From a virus: DNA of 64,000 nt. Under the pieces are notes generated by a model. It was given only the letters and a program-made list of their open reading frames with translations, ran no database searches and was not told the origin of the DNA. Location of the stretch: positions 1 to 64,000 of IMG/VR virus record IMGVR_UViG_3300013132_000026. The stretch is one strand, 5' to 3'. The position numbers and the translations under genes were made by a program. This document shows positions 35,799 to 43,043 of the stretch, in pieces; position 1 is the stretch's first letter, and each line of letters opens with the position of its first letter.

Positions 35799-36372
35799 GA
35801 TGTTTTTGATAGTTTTTTTTCAGAGTTTTGAATGCTGAATTGTGGATATTGATACATCCTTGAATCGATAAGTCAAGTTCTTTTGCGATTTTTCTCCAAG
35901 GCGTGGGCTTTTTCTTGCCGTTTAAATAACGTAACCGAAAAATCTTTTCGATACGTTTGTCGTCAAAACACGCGAGTTCTTTAAAAATTTCTTTTAAAAC
36001 TTTTTGGTCAGATGTTTCCGTGTTCTCGGAAGTTTCAAACGCGCAGTCGAAACCGTCTTCCATTGGAAGGTGCCGCTTCTTGTTCGAAGAGTTCAAACAC
36101 AACCAACGAGTATGGTTTCCAAGGTAAGTTGAGAATTTGATGTTACGTTTCTCGTCGAACGATTTGACTGCGTCAAAAATATGAGACTCGCGCCCATTGA
36201 TAAGATCGTGAAAATTATCGATAGAAGTTTCTCTCGGGGCATAATTGTGGACCATCTGCAAGTAGATGCCCGAATGGCGATTTACAATCTCTTTAAAACA
36301 AAGACTGTCGCCGTTGTGACGGACCTCCTCGATCAAATCGAGGTCGTTCATTTGTTCGGGCATCAACTTCAT
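35791..36372 (-). CDS. Phage sigma-70-family factor, possible late sigma
   Basis: A 193-residue minimal sigma factor. Residues about 45-110 fit region 2 (IFDAVKSFDEKRNIKFSTYLGNHTRWLCL), including the FSTYL...RW core-binding and -10 recognition helices. Residues about 135-190 fit a region 4 helix-turn-helix (RIEKIFRLRYLNGKKKPTPWRKIAKEL, then LSIQGCINIHNSAFKTLKK). Regions 1 and 3 are absent, as in T4 gp55, the late sigma. I infer that it directs host RNA polymerase to the recurring GTGTAAATA-type elements in this window. It is coupled to dUTPase by an ATGA overlap. Confidence 0.75.
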   Translation of the reverse strand: MKLMPEQMNDLDLIEEVRHNGDSLCFKEIVNRHSGIYLQMVHNYAPRETSIDNFHDLINGRESHIFDAVKSFDEKRNIKFSTYLGNHTRWLCLNSSNKKRHLPMEDGFDCAFETSENTETSDQKVLKEIFKELACFDDKRIEKIFRLRYLNGKKKPTPWRKIAKELDLSIQGCINIHNSAFKTLKKNYQKHHD

Positions 36373-36884
36373 GCGCCTGTGCTACCGAAGCCCGCCTTTC
36401 CGCGAAGAGACTCATCGAGACTTTCGGCTACAAAAAGTTTGGGTTTTACCGCTGGCATAAACACAAGCTGACCAATCTTGTCGCCCATTTTGTAAATCTT
36501 ATCGAACTCTGGAACAGTCTTGCCGAAGTACCTAAAGCGCAGTTTAATCGAACCTCTGTAACCGCTGTCGATTACCCCCACAGAGTTCGTCAAGGCTAGC
36601 TGATAATTGCTGATGCTCGACCTCGGGAAAACAAGAGAGAAACAATTAGTTGGAGGTTGGATTACAACGCCCGTATCGTACTCGATGTACATGGGCTTTA
36701 AGCTCTTCGATTTTCTATCGTAAATCAGATGAGGAATCGTTGAGGCTACGAGATCCCAACCAACATCGCCTTCTGCTGGGGCGATCAGGTTGTTTTCAAA
36801 GCCATTTTTGAGAACTTTGAACGCTGGAGACGGGTAAGAATTTTGCTTTCCTGCTTGCTTCGAAACGTAGAGATTTTCTTCCAT
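36369..36884 (-). CDS. dut: dUTPase (trimeric type)
   Basis: A 171-residue dUTP pyrophosphatase. All five motifs are readable: AEGDVGWDL (I), PRSSIS (II), GVIDSGYRGSIKL (III, with the uracil-binding hairpin), KIGQLVFMP (IV) and RGKAGFGSTGA (V, the mobile arm over the nucleotide). It hydrolyses dUTP to dUMP, keeping uracil out of phage DNA and feeding ThyX, also in this window. I chose the ATG that begins MEENLYVSK; an upstream in-frame ATG lies inside the promoter. It is the first gene of the minus-strand early operon. Confidence 0.9.
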   Translation of the reverse strand: MEENLYVSKQAGKQNSYPSPAFKVLKNGFENNLIAPAEGDVGWDLVASTIPHLIYDRKSKSLKPMYIEYDTGVVIQPPTNCFSLVFPRSSISNYQLALTNSVGVIDSGYRGSIKLRFRYFGKTVPEFDKIYKMGDKIGQLVFMPAVKPKLFVAESLDESLRGKAGFGSTGA

Positions 36885-36891
36885 GACCGCA

Positions 36892-36920
36892 GAGTAGATC
36901 AACATAATCGAACTTGTCAA
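36892..36920 (-). promoter_or_regulatory. Sigma70-like early promoter for the dUTPase operon
   Basis: On the minus strand: TTGACA (36920-36915), a 17-base spacer and CTACTC (36897-36892), 7 bases before the dUTPase ATG. The -35 is perfect and the -10 is poor, so an activator or another spacing may be involved. Confidence 0.45.
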
Positions 36921-36976
36921 TGGTTTTTCCACAAGGTCACGCGAAGCGTAATTTAAAACCGATAGGTTTTAAATTT

Positions 36977-37086
36977 AAGGATAGGGATAGGGTGAGCGGA
37001 GCGGTTGGGGGATAATAGGGGGGAGAGTCCGAGAGGGGGGAAAGAAGGGGGAAGGAGAGGAGAGAGGGAAAGGGAAAGGAAGGGGG
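36977..37086 (+). repeat. Polypurine, G-run-rich tract
   Basis: About 110 bases, almost all A and G on the plus strand. 37031-37086 is 56 purines without interruption. It contains G runs of 6, 5, 3, 3 and 5, plus GGATAGGGATAGGG near its left end. Such DNA can form a triplex or G-quadruplexes and can stall polymerases. It fills most of the 258-base gap between divergent early and late operons. No gene is supported here. Confidence 0.9.
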
Positions 37087-37128
37087 TTTTTCTGCCGAAC
37101 AAAATTCTATTTGTTTTTTGCATTTTTC

Positions 37129-37138
37129 GTGTAAAAAT
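37129..37138 (+). promoter_or_regulatory. Late-promoter-like element GTGTAAAAAT
   Basis: Variant of the recurring element, 4 bases before the holin ATG at 37143, with no Shine-Dalgarno. Confidence 0.4.
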
Positions 37139-37142
37139 TAGT

Positions 37143-37463
37143 ATGTCTGATGACAAAGATCTTCTAAAACTTTTCCTCGAAAGCGGATGGATGGTATCGA
37201 TAATCGGAGCCGCAGGAATGATCGCCAGACTAGTTTCAAACCCGCTCAAAAAGGCCAATTGCATGGACTATTTCCGCAAGATCTTTGTTGCCTCGGTTAC
37301 TTCAACAATTGCTTGGTTTATCGTTGAGCAGATTGAGATTAGCTCGATCACGAAAGCCATAACTTATGGCGTGGTTGGCGTCGTAAGTCCAGAGATCATC
37401 GATGCCTTGATTAATCTTGCGAAGGGCGTTTCAAAAGATCCGATCAAAATCATCAAAAAGTAA
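37143..37463 (+). CDS. Holin, LydA-like
   Basis: A 106-residue membrane protein with three hydrophobic segments: about residues 12-28 (GWMVSIIGAAGMIARL), 45-62 (IFVASVTSTIAWFIV) and 70-90 (SITKAITYGVVGVVSPEII). The order and the SPEIIDALI end are those of LydA-type holins. It would make the pore that starts lysis. The frame continues upstream through the polypurine tract as an Arg/Glu/Gly-rich stretch, which I reject as protein. It overlaps the next gene by one base. No endolysin was found nearby. Confidence 0.75.
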   Translation: MSDDKDLLKLFLESGWMVSIIGAAGMIARLVSNPLKKANCMDYFRKIFVASVTSTIAWFIVEQIEISSITKAITYGVVGVVSPEIIDALINLAKGVSKDPIKIIKK

Positions 37464-38101
37464 TGTCTCCAAAGATTAAAATACTATTACTTGGACTTAT
37501 AGGTTTGGTATTTTCAGCATACGGTTACGTTCTGTCGGAAAGAACCGTCGAAAACTTCCAAAAATCGGAGCAATGTTTCAAAAATGTAACATACCAACTC
37601 AGTCCGATGTTCGACGCACACACATTGCTGATCGTTGACTCTCACGTTAAAACTGCCCACGGACTAATGTCGTTCGAGGATTTTTGCAAAAACATGGAAG
37701 CGGCAGAAACTACGATCAAAAAAACTTTAAAGAGCTATGAGAAAAATCTCGACTCAGAGACTGAAAAAGAAATGTTTTTAAGTCTTGAGCAACGTTGCGA
37801 AGAGACATTCGATTATGTCAAAAATGTGAAGAAAATTTGCCAAGAAAAGAGCAAAGAAAAGATCGAGGAGCTTATTTCGAACGGCGAACTTTACAAAAAT
37901 ACGGACCCGACATTAGATCTTATTAATGAGGCACTAGAAAAGGAACTTTTACTATCATCCGATTACAATTCTCGCTCGATCAAATCGCTCAAAAACTTCG
38001 AGAAGTTTATAACGATGTTTATGGGTTTTTCAATCGTTTTGTCGGCAGCGGCATTCTTCCCTATAAAAGCCGAGAAAAAGATCAAAAGACGTGTAAAATA
38101 A
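37463..38101 (+). CDS. Two-TM four-helix-bundle membrane protein, possible lysis regulator
   Basis: A 212-residue protein with a TM helix at about residues 6-24 (ILLLGLIGLVFSAYGYVL) and another at about 186-203 (FITMFMGFSIVLSAAAFFPI). Between them are some 160 residues of amphipathic helix, and a short basic tail follows (KAEKKIKRRVK). This is the plan of a methyl-accepting-type four-helix-bundle sensor with no signalling domain. Paired with a holin, it could be an antiholin or a lysis timer, as T4 RI is. The family is not recognised, so the function is inferred from layout and neighbour. Confidence 0.5.
   Translation: MSPKIKILLLGLIGLVFSAYGYVLSERTVENFQKSEQCFKNVTYQLSPMFDAHTLLIVDSHVKTAHGLMSFEDFCKNMEAAETTIKKTLKSYEKNLDSETEKEMFLSLEQRCEETFDYVKNVKKICQEKSKEKIEELISNGELYKNTDPTLDLINEALEKELLLSSDYNSRSIKSLKNFEKFITMFMGFSIVLSAAAFFPIKAEKKIKRRVK
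38091..38100 (+). promoter_or_regulatory. Late-promoter-like element GTGTAAAATA
   Basis: Variant of the recurring element, overlapping the end of the preceding gene. It is followed by ACTTATATG, almost the same context as the element at 58620 (TACTTATATG). It ends 6 bases before the ATG. Confidence 0.4.
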
Positions 38102-38106
38102 CTTAT

Positions 38107-39342
38107 ATGGAACTCGATTTTTCTGAACAAATCTTAGCGAAGAAGCGCCCAGGTCCCAAAAGCTCTGCTCAAACACCAGCCAAACCAGAAGACAGACTGA
38201 AGGGTTCGCCAAAGAACCAGCCTGGCTCCGCTGGCACAAAGCCAGATGCTAAAGAAAAAGCCCAGAAAGCCTTAGAGCGCAAAGACGAAAAGAAAGTCGT
38301 AAAGGCAGCTATCACGTTCAGCGATAAGGTAACAAAAGCTCTGAAGAATAAAGTTCAGCAGCATAACGAAAAACACTCTCGCAAAGTAACGCTTTCACAG
38401 CTTAAGAAAGTATATCGTCGCGGTGCAGGAGCCTTCTCTGCGTCAAGCAGGCCCGGTAAAAGCCGTGGACAGTGGGCAATGGCTCGCGTCAATACTTTTC
38501 TAAGGATGATGGCTGGCGGCAAAGTTAAGGATGCTTACCGTGCCGCTGATCAAGACATCGCAAAAGCCAGCGATAACAACGTCAAAACTCTATCGCAAAA
38601 GTCACTGACATCAATCGACTTTGATGAATATGAGTTGGTTATCGCTGCTTCCGATTTAGTAAAGTCGAACGTCTCGCTCGCAGAAATGGACGAGATGTAC
38701 GAATCAGAAGACGAAGAAGAGTATAACGAAATGTCAGAGGCCGAAAAGAAAACTCTGAACAAGCCGTTTCGCCTTCCTTCTGGTTCAAAGAAGAAGTTCG
38801 GCGTTTACGTTAAGAACGAGAACGGCAACGTCGTTAAGGTAACGTTTGGCGATCCAAACATGGATATCAAGCGCGACGATCCAGAACGCCGCAAGAACTT
38901 CCGTGCTCGCCATCAGTGTGACACGAACCCCGGTCCAAAGTGGAAAGCCCGTTACTGGTCATGCAGAATGTGGGAAGCTGGTAAGTCTGTTACTCAAGTA
39001 ACCAAAGGATCTTACGCAGAGTACATGATGCAGATGGACGAAGTCTACAGTCAAGAAGACTTGATGAAAGAAAATCCATCTTTGAAAGATGTTCCAGAAA
39101 TGGACGAGAATATGGAGGAGATCAAAGAGTACTCAGAAGAGTCTATCGAGATGTCTATTGGCTCACTTTCGTCTGTTAAGATGAAGGCCGAAGAACTCGT
39201 TATGGCGATCCAGTCCAATCAGAAAATTGCTATTGGCGCAACTGAGCCTTGGGTAGCTTCAAAGATCACACTGATCGACGACTACATCAACAGCATCTAC
39301 AATTACCTCATGTTCTCCGAAAAGGGAGAAAAAGAGGATTAA
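38107..39342 (+). CDS. Phage structural/maturation protein with DUF5824-like domain
   Basis: A 411-residue protein made of conserved phage pieces. Residues about 65-150 hold FSDKVTKALKNKVQQHNEKH, LKKVYRRGAGAFSAS and RGQWAMARVNTFLRMM, the pattern of DUF5824. Residues about 220-295 hold PFRLPSGSKKKFGVYVKN, then RRKNFRARHQCDTNPGPKWK and YWSCRMWE, a domain I associate with phage prohead or capsid maturation proteins. The C-terminus has PWVASKITLIDDYINSIYNY, another recurrent phage segment. The N-terminal 60 residues are disordered and charged. Exact role unknown. Confidence 0.65.
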   Translation: MELDFSEQILAKKRPGPKSSAQTPAKPEDRLKGSPKNQPGSAGTKPDAKEKAQKALERKDEKKVVKAAITFSDKVTKALKNKVQQHNEKHSRKVTLSQLKKVYRRGAGAFSASSRPGKSRGQWAMARVNTFLRMMAGGKVKDAYRAADQDIAKASDNNVKTLSQKSLTSIDFDEYELVIAASDLVKSNVSLAEMDEMYESEDEEEYNEMSEAEKKTLNKPFRLPSGSKKKFGVYVKNENGNVVKVTFGDPNMDIKRDDPERRKNFRARHQCDTNPGPKWKARYWSCRMWEAGKSVTQVTKGSYAEYMMQMDEVYSQEDLMKENPSLKDVPEMDENMEEIKEYSEESIEMSIGSLSSVKMKAEELVMAIQSNQKIAIGATEPWVASKITLIDDYINSIYNYLMFSEKGEKED

Positions 39343-39358
39343 TTTTTAGAATATCGCG

Positions 39359-39387
39359 AGTCATACCCTAAAATCTCGGGTATGACT
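39359..39387 (+). promoter_or_regulatory. Start-codon hairpin before GMP reductase gene
   Basis: AGTCATACCC (39359-39368) and GGGTATGACT (39378-39387) form a perfect 10-bp stem with a 9-base loop. The ATG at 39382 lies wholly in the right arm, so translation should need the stem opened. No Shine-Dalgarno is present. Confidence 0.65.
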
Positions 39388-40383
39388 TACGATCAAATTG
39401 CTCTAGTCCCTCGATATTTTGACGGGTATAGCAGGTCCGACTTGGATGTCGAGACCGAGTTTTTAGGCTATACGTTCAAGCTTCCGGTAGTTCCGGCGAA
39501 CATGAGTTCCGTAGTCGGCGTCGATACTTGCCGCTACTTGGCCAACAACGGGTATTTTTACATCATGCATAGGTTCTTGCATGAAGACGATGGATGGATC
39601 AAGTTCGTGCGGACGGCTAATAAAGAAAATTGGCCGATTATTAGCGTTAGCGTCGGAGTTTCAAACGATGAGCTTGCGCTAATCAAGCGAGTCATTGACG
39701 AACAGCTTCGAATCGATTTTGTTACTATCGATATCGCTCATGGTCACTGCGCATTGATGCAGCGAGCAATCGAGTTCATCAAGAAGACGATGCCCGATGT
39801 TAAGATCATTGCTGGCAACGTTTGCACTTCAGATGGCGCGTTCGATCTTTACAAGTGGGGCGCAGACTGTGTTAAAGTTGGCATCGCTCAAGGTGGCGCT
39901 TGCTCCACTTACGGAAAGACTGGATTCGGACTCGGTATGCCAGAGACGCTAGATACGATCTTTAGCCGAGGTGAGATTTTTCCGATCATCGCTGATGGTG
40001 GAGTCAGAACAAACGGAGATATCGCCAAGGCAATCGCTCTCGCTGGCGAGTCGATGAGATATGCCCATGAAGGCGTTGGCGCGAAAGATCTAACCTATTA
40101 TCCTCCAATTTTGGTTATGGCTGGATCTATTTTTGCAGCCTGCACAGATTCTCCAACCTTCGAAAATGAATCGGGCGAAAAGCTTTATTATGGTTCAGCT
40201 TCGAGAACGCAGAAAGGCCACTCGAAGAATGTCGAAGGCTTTGAAGTTTGGATTCCAAATAACGGAATGACGCTCGAAGAGAAGCTCGAAGAAATCAAAC
40301 AAGATCTTCAGAGTGCAGTTTCGTATTCTGGCGGGACAAGTCTGGAGTCATTAAAGACAACTCCAAATTCATTTTCTAGATAG
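39382..40383 (+). CDS. guaC: GMP reductase / IMP dehydrogenase family enzyme
   Basis: A 333-residue (beta/alpha)8 enzyme. GGACSTYGKTGFGLG carries the catalytic Cys174 loop (family C-x-T). VPANMSSVVGVDTCRYLANNGYF is the N-terminal signature, and IIADGGVRTNGDIAKAIA is the phosphate-binding strand (family DGG). CBS domains, normal in IMPDH, are absent, and the length suits GMP reductase (about 345). GuaC converts GMP to IMP with NADPH; IMPDH does IMP to XMP. I favour GuaC with reserve. It may rebalance purines during phage DNA synthesis. Confidence 0.85.
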   Translation: MTYDQIALVPRYFDGYSRSDLDVETEFLGYTFKLPVVPANMSSVVGVDTCRYLANNGYFYIMHRFLHEDDGWIKFVRTANKENWPIISVSVGVSNDELALIKRVIDEQLRIDFVTIDIAHGHCALMQRAIEFIKKTMPDVKIIAGNVCTSDGAFDLYKWGADCVKVGIAQGGACSTYGKTGFGLGMPETLDTIFSRGEIFPIIADGGVRTNGDIAKAIALAGESMRYAHEGVGAKDLTYYPPILVMAGSIFAACTDSPTFENESGEKLYYGSASRTQKGHSKNVEGFEVWIPNNGMTLEEKLEEIKQDLQSAVSYSGGTSLESLKTTPNSFSR

Positions 40384-40955
40384 TGAATATAATTCAAATA
40401 GGCTGCAATAATTGTGACGATCACGTCTTTGAGTTCGTCTCTCAAAACAAAGATAAAATTACCAACTTTTTGGTGATTGACGCTATGCCCAAGTGCGTAG
40501 AAATAGCAAAAGATAAATATTTTTTTTTGGGCGAAAAGCTAATTGCAATTAATTGCGCCGTTGGTATCGAAAACAGAATCTTACAATTCTTTTATCCAGA
40601 AAATGACGAAACATCGCCCCACGCTTCGATACTTAGTTTCCATGTAAAAAATCACAGACACCCAAATCTAAAGTCTTTTTACGTTCCGTGTTTAAACATA
40701 AACAACATCGTCGATATTTTTGACAATGGAGTCGATAGACTTTACGTCGATATGGAAGGTCTTGATGTAGTCACTCTGCTTTCTTTAGATTACAATAACT
40801 GTAAACCCAAGTACATAGAATACGAGTTCTATCATTCAGACGGGTCTTTTTCTAGCGGTAAAAATCATGCACAGCTAGTCGATCTTTTAAGGAATCACGG
40901 ATACAGCATAAGGAAATCTAGCGAATATAATGCGGTAGCAGAATATAATTCATGA
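40383..40955 (+). CDS. FkbM-like methyltransferase
   Basis: A 190-residue protein with a GTG start sharing its first base with the GMP reductase stop. The SAM site is MNIIQIGCNNCDDHVFEFV, then LVIDAMPKCVEIAKDKY. RLYVDMEGLDVVTLLSL is the FkbM-type VDxEG strand, with YIEYEFYHSDG downstream. FkbM enzymes O-methylate sugars or other small acceptors. It is followed by sugar-transfer genes, so a glycan substrate is reasonable. It overlaps the next gene by 4 bases. Confidence 0.75.
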   Translation: MNIIQIGCNNCDDHVFEFVSQNKDKITNFLVIDAMPKCVEIAKDKYFFLGEKLIAINCAVGIENRILQFFYPENDETSPHASILSFHVKNHRHPNLKSFYVPCLNINNIVDIFDNGVDRLYVDMEGLDVVTLLSLDYNNCKPKYIEYEFYHSDGSFSSGKNHAQLVDLLRNHGYSIRKSSEYNAVAEYNS

Positions 40956-41653
40956 AATTTGGATCTAAAACTGGAGGACTCGGAGATATCCTTCTGCTTA
41001 CATCTGTTTGTAAATATTTCCCAAACAGGTTCACAATTCAACTGCCCAAAGAAAAGGAGCGGTTCAAGATCCTATTTACCGGACTAGCTCAAGTAGAAAT
41101 CTGTGACCAAAACGAAATTCAGCCACTTCTAGATATTGGAACTGGACATTACGCAACAAGAAAGCTTCGAAACTTTTTTGGCGAAGCTGCGGACGGAATG
41201 AACAATCGACCTCTCGTTCTTCACTCGAATCCAGAAGATGAAAAGTGGGCTTACGAGTTTTTAAAAAAGATTGGCCCAGCAGCGGTATTTGTCCCGACCT
41301 GTTCAAAAGAGTGGGCTGCGGTGCGGAATCTTCCAAAGAAGGCTATCGATTTTTCCATCGATCAAATCAAATCCACTGGATCTACGCCAATCGTTTGTCA
41401 ATCATCGAGCAATAGAATCGAGACATCTGAAATCGAACTAGTCGATTTAGACTTGTCTAAATACATTTCTCTGCTGCGCCAAACTGGTGGATACTGTGGA
41501 GCGAATACTGGCGATGAACATTTAGCCGCCGCAGTTGGCTGCATGACATACGTTTTTCAACCTAGGGACGGCAAAGGCTTCTTCGCGTCTGAGTGGAACT
41601 ACGACCACCCCTGTTCAGCTTACTATATTTGGGATGATAACATTACCAGTTGA
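40952..41653 (+). CDS. GT9-like short glycosyltransferase
   Basis: A 233-residue protein in GT9 style but shorter than usual (about 300-350). The N-terminal glycine loop is KTGGLGDILLLTSVCKYFP (GDxLLxT). The C-terminal domain is VFVPTCSKEWAAVRNLPKK, and the donor segment is GGYCGANTGDEHLAAAVGC, with the D-x-H pattern of heptosyltransferases. The shortness comes from a small N-terminal domain. It is probably a sugar transferase. Its 3' end overlaps the next gene by 20 bases. Confidence 0.7.
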   Translation: MKFGSKTGGLGDILLLTSVCKYFPNRFTIQLPKEKERFKILFTGLAQVEICDQNEIQPLLDIGTGHYATRKLRNFFGEAADGMNNRPLVLHSNPEDEKWAYEFLKKIGPAAVFVPTCSKEWAAVRNLPKKAIDFSIDQIKSTGSTPIVCQSSSNRIETSEIELVDLDLSKYISLLRQTGGYCGANTGDEHLAAAVGCMTYVFQPRDGKGFFASEWNYDHPCSAYYIWDDNITS

Positions 41654-41978
41654 TGAGGGCTACGCCTACGATTACTTGGCTATATTGCAAATAAAGGTAA
41701 ACAAGAATGTTGCAAATAGCGGCAATGCTTTTACGCAATGTTACGATCACATCGTGAATGAAGTGGGGACCGATCTGCATTCTCGAATCTGCCGTTCATC
41801 AGAGTTCTTTGCTTTAATACAAGCAAACGAAAAGACTTTCGATTGCGTTGAACGCGCTAGATACGGCGAGATTTCAGCTAAGGAGGTCGATGAAGCAAAT
41901 ATGGGAAGATATCGGTGCAAAGTTAATCTACAAAAGAAATTCTTTCCATTATCTAACGTCACAGAGCAAAAAAGTTGA
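41634..41978 (+). CDS. Hypothetical protein linked to sugar genes
   Basis: A 114-residue protein with a helical start (VDEGYAYDYLAILQIKVNKN) and a region rich in charged helix (RSSEFFALIQANEKTFDCVERARYGEISAKEVDEAN). The EGYAYDYLAILQIK start recalls small proteins (DUF6165-like) next to glycosyltransferases in other phages, but I cannot confirm it. No motif for catalysis or membrane insertion is present. It overlaps the previous gene by 20 bases. Function unknown. Confidence 0.5.
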   Translation: MITLPVDEGYAYDYLAILQIKVNKNVANSGNAFTQCYDHIVNEVGTDLHSRICRSSEFFALIQANEKTFDCVERARYGEISAKEVDEANMGRYRCKVNLQKKFFPLSNVTEQKS

Positions 41979-42008
41979 ATTAGTTTCTTAAATAAAATCT
42001 TCAAAAAA

Positions 42009-43043
42009 ATGAAAAACGTAATTATTACTGGCGTCACGGGTCAGGATGGCAGTTTAATGGTAGACTTTCTTCTCAAGAACACGACGTACAATATTTATGG
42101 TGCGGTTCGTAGACTCAGCGTTTCGAATCACACGAACATCAGCCATGTAACGAACGAACGTTTCAAGCTGATCGATCTCGATATCACAGATCCGCAAAGC
42201 GTCGAGATTGCAATCGAGAAATACAAACCAGACTATTTCGTCAATTTCGCCGCCAATTCTTTTGTTGGTTCTAGTTGGCAAATGCCAGCTAACCATATGC
42301 ACACGAATTGTCTCGCGGTAATGTATCAACTCGAAGCAATTCGAAAGTTCGCGCCCGCTTGCCGCTACTACAACGCTGGTTCTTCCGAAGAGTTTGGTGA
42401 TGTTCTTTCTGTTCCTCAGAATGAAACGCATCCACTTCGTCCACGCAGTCCATATGGCGCATCTAAAGCTGCTGCTCGCCATATCGTAAAAGTTTGGCGC
42501 GAGTCATATAATGTTTTCGCAGTTCAAGGCTGGCTATTTAACCACGAAGGAGTTCGCAGGGGCAAGGAGTTTGTTACTCGAAAAATCACTACTAATGTTG
42601 CTCGTCTCCGCAAAGAGCTTCGCGATGGGCAAAAGGTAAATCCGCTCAGTCTTGGAAACTTGAGCGCAAAGCGCGACTGGAGCGACGCAGAAGACTTTGT
42701 AGAGGGTGTTTGGCTTATGCTTAATAACTCGACACCCAAGGAGTACGTTCTTTCCTCAAATGAAACCCACACGGTTCGTGAGTTTGTAACGTTATCTTTC
42801 AAGGCTGCTAATATTGAAGGATACTGGGAAGGTGAGGCTGGATCGCTCGAAGAAAAGTTCATTCACCTTGGAACAAAGCAGGCACTCGTAGTTGTTGATC
42901 CAAAGTTCTTCCGCCCAGCAGAAGTCGAGATCTTGCTCGGTGATTCTACATTTGCCCGCAGAGATCTGAATTGGGTTCCGCGCATCTCATTCCAGCAGCT
43001 TGTCACGAAGATGACAGAGAGCGACTTGAAGAATAATCCATGA
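42009..43043 (+). CDS. gmd: GDP-mannose 4,6-dehydratase-like SDR
   Basis: A 344-residue extended short-chain dehydratase. GVTGQDG (residues 6-12) is the NAD(P) loop, NAGSSEEFG the active-site serine and glutamate region, and YGASK the catalytic Tyr-x3-Lys. VRRLSVSNHTNI matches the Gmd segment that binds the cofactor's adenosine phosphate. Gmd converts GDP-mannose to GDP-4-keto-6-deoxymannose, the precursor of fucose, rhamnose and perosamine. It would provide a deoxysugar donor for the adjacent transferases. TTAAATAAAAT, 9 bases upstream, could be a promoter element. Confidence 0.9.
   Translation: MKNVIITGVTGQDGSLMVDFLLKNTTYNIYGAVRRLSVSNHTNISHVTNERFKLIDLDITDPQSVEIAIEKYKPDYFVNFAANSFVGSSWQMPANHMHTNCLAVMYQLEAIRKFAPACRYYNAGSSEEFGDVLSVPQNETHPLRPRSPYGASKAAARHIVKVWRESYNVFAVQGWLFNHEGVRRGKEFVTRKITTNVARLRKELRDGQKVNPLSLGNLSAKRDWSDAEDFVEGVWLMLNNSTPKEYVLSSNETHTVREFVTLSFKAANIEGYWEGEAGSLEEKFIHLGTKQALVVVDPKFFRPAEVEILLGDSTFARRDLNWVPRISFQQLVTKMTESDLKNNP

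Noticed and set aside
36885-36932. Longer dUTPase start
   Set aside because: The added residues correspond to the TTGACA promoter region, and the usual dUTPase start region is already complete from 36884.
37005-37142. N-terminal extension of the holin frame through the polypurine tract
   Set aside because: It would encode an Arg/Glu/Gly-rich stretch produced by the purine run. The hydrophobic holin pattern begins at the ATG at 37143, right after a promoter-like element.
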